13,804 nt of DNA, from positions 1 through 13,804 of the forward strand of contig JAMCXO010000008.1 in the NCBI GenBank assembly GCA_023473545.1. Direction: 5' to 3'. Position 1 is the stretch's first letter, and every line of letters starts with the position of its first letter. A program made the position numbers and the translations under genes. The notes under the pieces were generated by a model. That model saw only the letters and a program-made list of their open reading frames with translations, was not told the DNA's origin and made no database searches. Shown here piece after piece: positions 6,867 through 13,702 of this stretch. This DNA is from JAMCTM01 sp023473545 (GTDB lineage Bacteria > Patescibacteriota > Microgenomatia > Levybacterales > UBA12049).

Positions 6867-6875
6867 TGCTAAAAT
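6867..6875 (+). promoter_or_regulatory. Extended -10 promoter of the small-ORF pair
   Basis: TGC followed by TAAAAT (6870-6875) is an extended -10 element. No good -35 is present at normal spacing. Six bases separate it from the ATG at 6882, which again predicts a leaderless message. Confidence 0.45.
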
Positions 6876-6881
6876 AATTTC

Positions 6882-7223
6882 ATGATTATCACCAAAACAG
6901 AACCTTACACAAAAACGGAAATTGAAAAACTCAAAGAGCGATTCGATTCCTATATCAAAACTGTAATTGATATTAATAAAAAAATTTGCTCCGCCGGTTG
7001 CGATCGCCACTTTGAATCCGAAAGGATACTGCTTAAACAGGGGTCTAACCAATTCAATATCTGGGGCGGCGGAATAGATACGGAAACAAAAACAATAGAT
7101 TTTAATTCATTTATAAATATCAGACAGATGGACAATAATCCAAGTAACGAAATTCTTGATCCAAAAAAAAGAAAGGTATATCTTAAACTAACCAAATACT
7201 TTTTTAGAGAAATATATGGATAA
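6882..7223 (+). CDS. DUF5674-like protein of unknown function
   Basis: This 113-residue soluble protein has no signal peptide or membrane segment. Its layout matches, from memory, the uncharacterised DUF5674 family. It begins with MIIT and a leading helix, then VIDINKKICSAGCDRHFESERILLKQGS at about 33-60 (a family-like V-D-I, H, E, LL, GS pattern). FNIWGGGID follows at about 62-70, and then TIDFNSFINIR near 75-85, comparable to IEFDSMINIR. The last helix resembles VEDPEIRxKI, here ILDPKKRKVYLKL. No biochemical role is known to me. It is transcribed rightward from a leaderless-type promoter and overlaps the next ORF by 8 bases. The coding call is firm; the family name is tentative because no profile search could be run. 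Confidence 0.75.
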   Translation: MIITKTEPYTKTEIEKLKERFDSYIKTVIDINKKICSAGCDRHFESERILLKQGSNQFNIWGGGIDTETKTIDFNSFINIRQMDNNPSNEILDPKKRKVYLKLTKYFFREIYG

Positions 7224-7491
7224 CAAATTAGCAATCGAGTCACTTTCCATGGATCTTTTGAGGTTTTCGATTGGACTTAACCGCGGATCATCCAAAACAG
7301 CCAAGAGATTTTCCGAAGAAGCATTGCTAAGATGCAAAAAGATAAAAAATACAAACGTTAAACCCTACTTTGCCAGAATATTAGATCAAATTGAATCCTG
7401 TTTAGCCGCCAAGGCTTGCGCGCGCACTGCCGAAGACGCGCTGATGTACAGCGTTCTTTGCCAAAACTACGCTCAAAAATATTTAAGTTAA
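7216..7491 (+). CDS. Small helical hypothetical protein
   Basis: I do not recognise this 91-residue protein. It appears wholly helical and soluble. Charged and hydrophobic residues alternate through about residues 4-20, 27-44, 49-65 and 70-90. It has four cysteines (40, 62, 68, 82) with no metal-binding spacing. The ending, AEDALMYSVLCQNYAQKY, has the look of a conserved surface. The ATG lies inside the last codons of the upstream ORF, so the two are probably one operon and translationally coupled. An AGAGA precedes the ATG by about six bases. Its TAA overlaps the opposite-strand ftsZ stop, with no room for a separate terminator. The ordered overlap with its neighbour supports a real gene. 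Confidence 0.7.
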   Translation: MDNKLAIESLSMDLLRFSIGLNRGSSKTAKRFSEEALLRCKKIKNTNVKPYFARILDQIESCLAAKACARTAEDALMYSVLCQNYAQKYLS

Positions 7492-8582
7492 TTCTTTTGC
7501 CTCAAGAATGCGGGGATTTCAAAAATATCCTCCTCTTGTTGCGGTTCCTCAATCGAGGTTGATATATTCTGCGGTTTTTCTTCTTTAGGTTCTCCGCGGG
7601 CTGGAACAAAACGCTGAAGGGTCTGTTTTGTTTGATCAAAACCAGTCGCGATAACGGTTATCTTTATCTGATCATGCATAGAGTCATCAATTGTTGCTCC
7701 AAAGATAATATTTGCATCCGGATCCGCGGCTTGGGAAATAATCTTTGCCGCTTCGTCAACCTCGCTCATTGTTAAATCTTCTCCGCCGATAATATTAAAC
7801 AGAACCCCTCTTGCCCCATCCATTGATATTTCTAAAAGCGGGGAGGAAATGGCCGATCTGGCAGCAGTCTGTGCCCTGTTCTCCCCAACACCGGTGCCGA
7901 TACCCATCAGGGCGGATCCCGCATCCGTCATGATTGATCTGACGTCGGCAAAATCCACGTTAATGAGTCCAGGCATGGTAATTAGATCCGATATTCCCTG
8001 CACTCCTTGCGAAAGCACAGAATCCACAACTTTGAACGCCTCCAAAAGCGAAAGTTTTTTATCAACAACATCCAGTATTCTTTGGTTTGGAATAATAATC
8101 AATGTATCAACCTTATCTTTAAGATTCTCAATGCCTTCTTCCGCGGAAACCATCCTTCGTGTTCCTTCAAAAGAAAATGGCTTTGTTACAACGCCTATGG
8201 TTAGGGCGCCTACCTCCTTGGCAATCTTGGCAATAATAGGCGTAGCGCCTGTGCCTGTTCCCCCGCCCATTCCGGCAGCCAAAAAAACCATATCCGATCC
8301 CTCAAGCAGATCTTTTATCTTAGCCGAGGATTCCTCCGCCGCCTGCCTGCCTATCTCAGGATCCCCTCCTGATCCAAGACCTTTGGTAAGATTTTCCCCA
8401 ATTTGAATTTTGGTTGGAGATTGGGACATTAGAAGAGCCTGGGCATCCGTATTAACCGAAACAAAGTCAACCCCGCGTATTTGACTTTGCAAAATCATAG
8501 ACCCAATAGCGTTTCCGCCTCCGCCGCCAATACCCATCACTCTTATTTTCGCAAAATTAGAAGTCTGGGGTTTTATCAACAT
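7488..8582 (-). CDS. ftsZ: Cell division protein FtsZ
   Basis: FtsZ is the tubulin-like GTPase that polymerises into the cytokinetic ring at mid-cell. The glycine-rich nucleotide loop is MGIGGGGGNA at 16-25. The tubulin signature GGGTGTGATP lies at 107-116. The T7 loop NVDFADVRSIM at 208-218 has both catalytic acidic residues, Asp210 and Asp213. A variable linker of about 25 acidic and polar residues follows. It ends in the conserved C-terminal peptide FEIPAFLRQKN, the docking site for FtsA. The length of 364 residues is normal. The gene is last in the division cluster, 53 bases after ftsA, and converges on the small-ORF pair. A weak promoter may lie in the ftsA-ftsZ gap. Confidence 0.97.
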   Translation of the reverse strand: MLIKPQTSNFAKIRVMGIGGGGGNAIGSMILQSQIRGVDFVSVNTDAQALLMSQSPTKIQIGENLTKGLGSGGDPEIGRQAAEESSAKIKDLLEGSDMVFLAAGMGGGTGTGATPIIAKIAKEVGALTIGVVTKPFSFEGTRRMVSAEEGIENLKDKVDTLIIIPNQRILDVVDKKLSLLEAFKVVDSVLSQGVQGISDLITMPGLINVDFADVRSIMTDAGSALMGIGTGVGENRAQTAARSAISSPLLEISMDGARGVLFNIIGGEDLTMSEVDEAAKIISQAADPDANIIFGATIDDSMHDQIKITVIATGFDQTKQTLQRFVPARGEPKEEKPQNISTSIEEPQQEEDIFEIPAFLRQKN

Positions 8583-8594
8583 ATTATTAAGTGG

Positions 8595-8623
8595 ATCCTA
8601 ACAGATAGATAAAATTTATGCAA
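8595..8623 (-). promoter_or_regulatory. Possible ftsZ promoter
   Basis: In the 53-base gap after ftsA, TGT precedes TAGGAT (8595-8600), with TTGCAT (8618-8623) 17 bases upstream. The hexamers match consensus only partly (4 of 6 and 3 of 6). ftsZ may simply be read through from ftsA. Confidence 0.3.
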
Positions 8624-8635
8624 TACCCCAAAAAA

Positions 8636-9946
8636 TTAGGGAATAAAGGATTTCAAAATATTTATTATCTTCTTTACAAACCCAAAAGCGGAACCTATCG
8701 GCAGATCGGGTATGGAAAGTCCCAGAGGCAAAGAAGCACTTTTCTCTATAGTTGACGCATACATGGCAAGTCCTACAACAGTGGCAAAGGGGGTATCCTG
8801 AATCTCGTCAATTATGCCTTTTATACCAATAGGCATTCCTATTCTAACAGGCATAGCAAGCATTCTTTTCGCGGATTCCTGAACCCCAATGGTACGCGCC
8901 CCCCCGCCTGTCACCACTAAACCCGCGGGGGTTTGTCCTCCGAATCCGCTTTTCTTTAATTCCATTCCAATCATTGTAAATATTTCATTTAATCTCGGCC
9001 GTATTATCCCTTCTATCAGGGTCTTTTTTGAAATTTTCTTGATTTCTTCGGGCAAATTAAGAGATGTAATATCAACCTCATCTGTTTTAGGTAAAGACGC
9101 TTTTTGCTGATAATTCCTGGTCTGATCTTCGTCTTGAGGAAGGATGGATTTTCTGCCTGGGGCCTTTGATAAAAACAATTTAATTTTTTCTGCGCTTTCC
9201 AAAGAAACCCTAAGTCCTATTGCCAAATCGTTGGTGATATGCCTTGCTCCGATCGGCAGAACCGAAGAGTAAGAAGGAGAACCGTCAACGTAGAGACAGA
9301 TATCCGTAGTCCCCGCTCCTATATCTACCAAAACAACCCCCAGTTCTTTTTCGGTACTCGACAAAACCGAAAGACTGCTGGCATAACCGCTAAAAACTGC
9401 CGCATCTAAATCAACCCCTACTTCATTTAACGCCTTTTCCATGTTTCTTAAAGAGATGGCATTCGCGGTAACAAGATGGGTATCAACCTCAAGCCTAACC
9501 CCTGCCATACCCAATGGATCTTTAATCCCCTCTTGGCCATCAACCGTGTAGTTGCGCGGCAAAACATGGATAATTTCTTTGGTGGATGAAAGAGAAACCG
9601 CCTTGGCGGCATCTATAACCCTGGTAAGATCATTATCCGAAATCTCCCCATTCTGCCCGGCAACCGCCACAACGCCTCGGGAATTTATGCTTTCTATGTG
9701 CGATCCTCCAATCGAGGCAGCCACGCGGGACACAGAGTAACCGGCCATCCTTTCCGCTCCTTCTATGGCAGTATTTATAGAGGCAACCGCATCTTCTATA
9801 TCAACTATCTGTCCTTTTTTTATTCCGGAAGATTTAACCTCCGAGATTCCCAAGACATTTATAGCATCTTCCTCGACTCTGGCAACCACAGAGGCTATCT
9901 TAGATGTTCCTATATCCACTCCCACAACAATCTTTCCCTCATTCAT
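8636..9946 (-). CDS. ftsA: Cell division protein FtsA
   Basis: FtsA is the actin-like ATPase that tethers FtsZ filaments to the membrane and recruits later divisome proteins. The actin-fold phosphate-1 loop is GVDIGTSKIA at 9-18. The phosphate-2 loop is VVLVDIGAGTTDIC at 204-217. The adenosine motif is VVTGGGAR at 344-351. The SHS2/1C insertion falls at about 84-160, as expected for FtsA and not for MreB. A polar stretch at about 262-300 looks longer than in model FtsAs. The C-terminus FVKKIINILKSFIP is the expected amphipathic membrane-targeting helix. At 436 residues it is full length. It starts 4 bases after the ftsQ-like stop and precedes ftsZ. Confidence 0.95.
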   Translation of the reverse strand: MNEGKIVVGVDIGTSKIASVVARVEEDAINVLGISEVKSSGIKKGQIVDIEDAVASINTAIEGAERMAGYSVSRVAASIGGSHIESINSRGVVAVAGQNGEISDNDLTRVIDAAKAVSLSSTKEIIHVLPRNYTVDGQEGIKDPLGMAGVRLEVDTHLVTANAISLRNMEKALNEVGVDLDAAVFSGYASSLSVLSSTEKELGVVLVDIGAGTTDICLYVDGSPSYSSVLPIGARHITNDLAIGLRVSLESAEKIKLFLSKAPGRKSILPQDEDQTRNYQQKASLPKTDEVDITSLNLPEEIKKISKKTLIEGIIRPRLNEIFTMIGMELKKSGFGGQTPAGLVVTGGGARTIGVQESAKRMLAMPVRIGMPIGIKGIIDEIQDTPFATVVGLAMYASTIEKSASLPLGLSIPDLPIGSAFGFVKKIINILKSFIP

Positions 9947-9950
9947 ATCG

Positions 9951-10391
9951 CTAAAAGCCTTTGCTTAAGACAATAACCGGATTGGAAAACCTAAAATCCA
10001 ATCTCGTGAAATCCTCACCTTCTATTGTAAGACGACTTTGTATCAATTGTAAAGAGGAAACTTGCTTTGATAAATTAAAGTTTTTAGAAAATATCACTTC
10101 TTTATTTCTGGCGATAGTAACTATATAAGTCGAGGGTTCTAATACGGATATCGATATAAAATTTATGTGCGCCTTGTTTAAATCCCTTACCAAGTCTTGG
10201 TAAAACTTATCTTCTTTACGGAAATTGGAGGCTCTCTTTGCGTCCCCGGAAAGAGGACTCGTGATTTCGATATTGTTAAAATATGATCTTAGAATTTTGG
10301 GATATAAGAAAATAAAGCCGATAAAAAGAAAAACATAGCCTATAAAAAATACCACCTTAAGCCGGCGCCTTGACTTTTTTCTCGTTATCAT
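9951..10391 (-). CDS. ftsQ: Short FtsQ/DivIB-like divisome protein
   Basis: FtsQ is a bitopic membrane protein that links early and late divisome parts. This protein has a basic N-terminus, one membrane helix at about 12-30, and an extracytoplasmic part of about 115 residues. Its end, TRLDFRFSNPVIV at 129-141, matches the last strands of the FtsQ beta domain (consensus like YIDLRFGNRV). YIVTIARNKEVIFS fits the preceding hairpin. At 146 residues it is far shorter than the usual 230-280. I see no clear separate POTRA domain. The assignment leans on its position between murG and ftsA as much as on sequence. The start is fixed by the ATGA overlap with the murG stop. Confidence 0.72.
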   Translation of the reverse strand: MITRKKSRRRLKVVFFIGYVFLFIGFIFLYPKILRSYFNNIEITSPLSGDAKRASNFRKEDKFYQDLVRDLNKAHINFISISVLEPSTYIVTIARNKEVIFSKNFNLSKQVSSLQLIQSRLTIEGEDFTRLDFRFSNPVIVLSKGF

Positions 10392-11530
10392 GTTTTATGC
10401 TGTCCCACTTGTTCCAGTACGTCAACTATATCAGGCGCGCTCTCCGGCTTTAGTAATTTTTTGGCTTCCTTTACGTTTTTAGAAGCGTCTTCTTTTCTGG
10501 CGATCATTTCGGATATTTTATTTTTGAGAACATCGGATGAAAGATCTTTCTGCAGGATTATCTCTGCCAATCCCGCTCTTTTTAAGAAATCGGAATTTTT
10601 CATCTGCTCATTCTTTTGGGAAAAAGGCAAAGGAATAAGAATGGCCGGACTGCCGAAATAGAGAATTTCCGTAACCGTATTTATTCCCGAGCGGGAAACC
10701 ACCAGATCCGCTTTTTCTAATATGGAACCGATATCGGAGGCGTCAATAAACTTGGTAAGATAATATCTTTCCTGCTTTTTTAGCTTGAAACCTTGCTTCA
10801 ATTTAGATAGTCTATCAAAATCTCTGTATTTTTTTGAATCACCGGTCTGATGTATAATTCTATAGCCTTCCAAAAGCTCGTCTAAACATCCCGCGACAGC
10901 CTCATTTATTACATGCGAACCCAAACTCCCTCCTGTTATGTATAATAAAGGCAAATCTCTGTCGGTGTCTTTAAAAACATTCTTGCCAAGGACAGAATTT
11001 AAAGATTTAATTTTAAATTTCCTAATGGGATTGCCTGTCAATACTGTTTTTTGGCCCGGAAAAAATTTTCTTGACGATTTCCAGGAAATACAAGCCTTCT
11101 TGGCAAAAATAGACACTATTCTGTTAGACAATCCTGCCTCTAGGGTCTGTTCATGGACAACTACAGGAATACCCATTAAAAAAGAACAAACAGCCACGGG
11201 GAAAGATATGTATCCGCCAAAACATAAAGTAACGTTTGGCTTAAAACTCCTGATAATAGAATAAGACCTTAAAAACCCCCAGGGGAGCTTTAAAATCGAC
11301 AGCAGGGTATATCGGGTAAATTTTCTCTGAAGCCTGGCTGAGGCAATGGGTTTAAAATTTATCTTATTTTTGCGGGCCAGGTGATATTCAAAGGATATCG
11401 CCTTATCGCCTTCCAGGGAATACTTCCTTCCAACCATCAAAATAGTGTTTCTCTTTTTTTTCAAGGATTGGACAACGGCCAGAGCCGGGGCAAAATGACC
11501 TCCGCCGCCAACTGCCATCAATAGCCTCAT
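10388..11530 (-). CDS. murG: UDP-GlcNAc:lipid I N-acetylglucosaminyltransferase MurG
   Basis: MurG adds GlcNAc to lipid I to make lipid II on the inner membrane face. It is a GT-B enzyme with the N-terminal loop VGGGGHFAPALA at 7-18 (usually GGTGGH), CFGGYISFPV at 103-112, HEQTLEAGLSNR at 126-137, and TGNPIR at 165-170. The donor-side motifs are TGGSLGSHVIN at 199-209 and SRSGINTVTEI at 279-289. I chose the ATG at 11530 over the in-frame ATG at 11575. It gives the family N-terminus, forms an ATGA overlap with the ftsW stop, and has a perfect AAAGGAGG seven bases upstream. The protein is then 380 residues, slightly long for the family. The TGA overlaps the ftsQ-like ATG. Confidence 0.94.
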   Translation of the reverse strand: MRLLMAVGGGGHFAPALAVVQSLKKKRNTILMVGRKYSLEGDKAISFEYHLARKNKINFKPIASARLQRKFTRYTLLSILKLPWGFLRSYSIIRSFKPNVTLCFGGYISFPVAVCSFLMGIPVVVHEQTLEAGLSNRIVSIFAKKACISWKSSRKFFPGQKTVLTGNPIRKFKIKSLNSVLGKNVFKDTDRDLPLLYITGGSLGSHVINEAVAGCLDELLEGYRIIHQTGDSKKYRDFDRLSKLKQGFKLKKQERYYLTKFIDASDIGSILEKADLVVSRSGINTVTEILYFGSPAILIPLPFSQKNEQMKNSDFLKRAGLAEIILQKDLSSDVLKNKISEMIARKEDASKNVKEAKKLLKPESAPDIVDVLEQVGQHKT

Positions 11531-12597
11531 GCGCTGCCTCCTTTGGAAATATTTAAAAGTATGCCTATTGAACAAAGGTCTATTACCAAAGATGAACCTC
11601 CGTAGGAAACAAAGGGGAGAGGAATGCCGGTTAAGGGAAATAGGGCTGTTTGGGCGGCCAGATTGGTGATAATCTGTATTCCCAAAAAAGAGGTGATAGA
11701 ACCTGCCAGCAATTTCCCAAATCTATCCTTGGTGCGGATAGCAATCACAAAACCCCTCCAAACTATTATCATAAATATGGCAATAACAACCGTTGCCCCA
11801 ATAAATCCCAACTCCTCACCTATTATCGCGAATATAGAATCAGTGGTATTTTCCGGTAGATACGCGTATTTCTGAAGAGAATTCCCCAGCCCCACCCCGA
11901 GAAGCCCGCCCGACCCAAGGGAGATAAGAATCTGACGCACGTGATAAGAAGAATCCTGAATTGACTGATTATAATTGAAAAAAGTCGCCAGCCTTTTGGC
12001 TCTATAAGGCTCAATTTTTATAAGCAAATAGCCTATGGCACCGACAATGGGAAGAGATAAAATAAGATGCGCCAGACTGCCTCCTGACAAAAAGTAAACA
12101 ACCAGTCCCTCAAAAAGGATAATAGAGGCAGTACCCATATCAGGCTCTATCAAAACCAGAAGAAAAACAAAACCTATCAGCATAGCAAAAGGCAAAAGTC
12201 TTCCTTTTTCCTTCTGCGAAAACCAGGCTGATAAATATATTGCCAGGGCAAGTTTTACAAACTCCGCGGGCTGTAAAATGAAAAAGCGAAAATTTACCCA
12301 TCTATGCGCTCCCAGTGTGTAAACGCCGATCTTGGGAACAAAAACTAAAAGCAAAAGAAATATCGCTATCAGAAAAGAGGGCAAGGCGATCAAAAAAAGC
12401 CTGCGGTAATCAAGAAAAGAAAAGAATATAAGCCCGGCAAGGCCAAGACTGGCCCAAACAAGCTGCTCTTTAATGTAATGATATTTATCCCCAAAATCCC
12501 TAAACGCAACAAAAGAAGAAATATCATATATCATAAACAGACCAAAGAAGGTTAAGAATAAAACAGAAACGAGAAGAATAAAATCAACTTTTCTCAT
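11527..12597 (-). CDS. ftsW: FtsW, SEDS peptidoglycan polymerase (division)
   Basis: FtsW polymerises lipid II at the septum, normally with the class B PBP FtsI. The 356 residues hold about ten hydrophobic segments. Signatures are GAHRWVNF at 96-103, QPAEFVKLALA at 109-119, EPDMGTA at 151-157, YLPENTTDSIFAIIGEELGF at 246-265 with the catalytic Asp253, and IPLPFVSYGGSS at 325-336. The GEELGF block and the position between mraY and murG favour FtsW over RodA. Its TGA overlaps the murG ATG. A promoter lies in the 58-base gap after mraY. No ftsI/pbp gene is in the window, so the partner must be encoded elsewhere. Confidence 0.94.
   Translation of the reverse strand: MRKVDFILLVSVLFLTFFGLFMIYDISSFVAFRDFGDKYHYIKEQLVWASLGLAGLIFFSFLDYRRLFLIALPSFLIAIFLLLLVFVPKIGVYTLGAHRWVNFRFFILQPAEFVKLALAIYLSAWFSQKEKGRLLPFAMLIGFVFLLVLIEPDMGTASIILFEGLVVYFLSGGSLAHLILSLPIVGAIGYLLIKIEPYRAKRLATFFNYNQSIQDSSYHVRQILISLGSGGLLGVGLGNSLQKYAYLPENTTDSIFAIIGEELGFIGATVVIAIFMIIVWRGFVIAIRTKDRFGKLLAGSITSFLGIQIITNLAAQTALFPLTGIPLPFVSYGGSSLVIDLCSIGILLNISKGGSA
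11538..11545 (-). promoter_or_regulatory. Strong ribosome-binding site of murG
   Basis: AAAGGAGG on the minus strand lies within the last codons of ftsW (K-G-G), seven bases before the murG ATG at 11530. It is the best Shine-Dalgarno match in the window. It decides the murG start and shows that the ribosome here has a working anti-Shine-Dalgarno sequence. Confidence 0.8.
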
Positions 12598-12611
12598 AAA
12601 CTATTAAACTT

Positions 12612-12640
12612 ATAATATTATCTATATTTTCTTTAATCAA
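12612..12640 (-). promoter_or_regulatory. Promoter of ftsW-murG-ftsQ-ftsA
   Basis: TTGATT (12635-12640), a 17-base spacer and TATTAT (12612-12617) lie in the short gap between mraY and ftsW. Fourteen bases separate the -10 box from the ftsW ATG, giving a leader of roughly seven bases, too short for a Shine-Dalgarno site. Confidence 0.5.
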
Positions 12641-12655
12641 GTATCGGAGGAAGAC

Positions 12656-13663
12656 CTAGTGAATAACTGCTATATAAAGTCCCAGAATTGCCAAGAAAAA
12701 GCCCAGAATCCATGCCCGCATAACAATCTTTGGTTCTTCCCATCCCATATTCTGAAGACATAAATGCAAGGGAGAGGCAGGCAGTATCTTTCTGCCCAAC
12801 ACCTTCTTGCCGACTATCTGAATTAAAGAAGAGGCAACTTCAAGAACAAACACCCCTCCGATAACTGCCAGGGTTATTATTTTTCCTGTCAAAAGTCCAA
12901 TTACCGCCAGTGCCGCTCCTAAGGAGAGCGAACCGACATCGCCCAGCCAAATCCTTGCTTTGTAAATATTAAAATAGAGGAAAGCCGCAACGCAACCCAT
13001 TAAAACGGCAATAAAAACCGCTAAGCCCTGATCCAACTCGTGAGAGGTAATCGCCAAAAGAGCAACAAGACAAATGAGAAATAATCCGCCGGCTAAGCCG
13101 TCTAACCCATCGGTTATGTTAAAGGCATTTACAAAAGAAACTATCACAAATGCCGCAAAAACAATATAGACAATGCCGAGGCTTGCCAAACCGAAACCAT
13201 GGATAAAAACAAAATTATATCCTAACTTCGTATATAAAACCACGGCAATAATGAATGCCAAAATCCACTGAATAACAAACTTCTGTCTGAATCTTAAGCC
13301 AAAAAAACCGGATTTTTGACCGGTCATCTTTTTAATATCGTCATAAAGCCCAAGCAGGCCAAAGCCGATAAAGGAAAAAAGGATAACAAACAATTCCCAG
13401 GGAGAAACATCAACCTGAAAGATTCCGTATGTCCAAAGAGTGAGAACGCAAACGATAGCGGTAATCAGTATGCCCCCGCCAACCGGCGTGCCGACCTTCC
13501 ATCTATGAAATTTATCAAAGATGGGCGTACGGTTATTAAAAAGGTCTTTGGTCATCTGCTTCTGACGCCGCAGTTTTACCTTGTATAAAAAATCAATGAA
13601 TGGAATAAGTAAAATACCGGTAATGAAAAACGAAAGGATAATTAAACCCAAAACCTGCACCAT
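12656..13663 (-). CDS. mraY: Phospho-N-acetylmuramoyl-pentapeptide transferase MraY
   Basis: MraY transfers phospho-MurNAc-pentapeptide from UDP to undecaprenyl phosphate, making lipid I in the cytoplasmic membrane. The 335 residues are polytopic. Family motifs are KVGTPVGGG at 56-64 (usual KxGTPTMGG), GLYDDIKK at 105-112 with Asp108 and Asp109, NAFNITDGLDGLAGG at 179-193, and WLGDVGSLSLG at 239-249 with Asp242. SPLHLCLQNMGWEEPKIVMR, at 297-316, aligns with the usual SPLHHHFE..GW.EPKVV.R. Only the first histidine of the HHH motif remains, as HLC at 300-302. Everything else and the location next to ftsW and murG support MraY. A WecA-like transferase is the less likely alternative. Confidence 0.92.
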   Translation of the reverse strand: MVQVLGLIILSFFITGILLIPFIDFLYKVKLRRQKQMTKDLFNNRTPIFDKFHRWKVGTPVGGGILITAIVCVLTLWTYGIFQVDVSPWELFVILFSFIGFGLLGLYDDIKKMTGQKSGFFGLRFRQKFVIQWILAFIIAVVLYTKLGYNFVFIHGFGLASLGIVYIVFAAFVIVSFVNAFNITDGLDGLAGGLFLICLVALLAITSHELDQGLAVFIAVLMGCVAAFLYFNIYKARIWLGDVGSLSLGAALAVIGLLTGKIITLAVIGGVFVLEVASSLIQIVGKKVLGRKILPASPLHLCLQNMGWEEPKIVMRAWILGFFLAILGLYIAVIH

Positions 13664-13673
13664 ATAGTGTCCT

Positions 13674-13702
13674 ATTATACATCCAGCGCCTCATCCAATC
13701 AA
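13674..13702 (-). promoter_or_regulatory. Promoter of mraY
   Basis: TTGATT (13697-13702), a 17-base spacer and a perfect TATAAT (13674-13679) precede mraY. Ten bases separate TATAAT from the ATG. An AGGA follows the -10 box directly and would fall outside the transcript if initiation is at the usual distance. Confidence 0.6.

Noticed and set aside
6882..7491. Toxin-antitoxin module
   Set aside because: The size and overlap fit superficially, but neither protein shows a known toxin fold motif or a DNA-binding antitoxin domain, and the first resembles a distinct uncharacterised family.
7849..8406. 185-codon open frame opposite ftsZ
   Set aside because: It mirrors the ftsZ frame, is proline- and serine-rich without motifs, and lies wholly within a well-conserved gene.
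10003..10012. CGTGAAA resembling half of a parS site near the 3' end of the ftsQ-like gene
   Set aside because: The other half of the TGTTTCACGTGAAACA palindrome is absent, and it lies in coding sequence.
11531..11575. Upstream in-frame ATG for murG giving a 395-residue protein
   Set aside because: It adds 15 non-conserved residues inside ftsW and ignores the AAAGGAGG site and ATGA overlap that fit the ATG at 11530.
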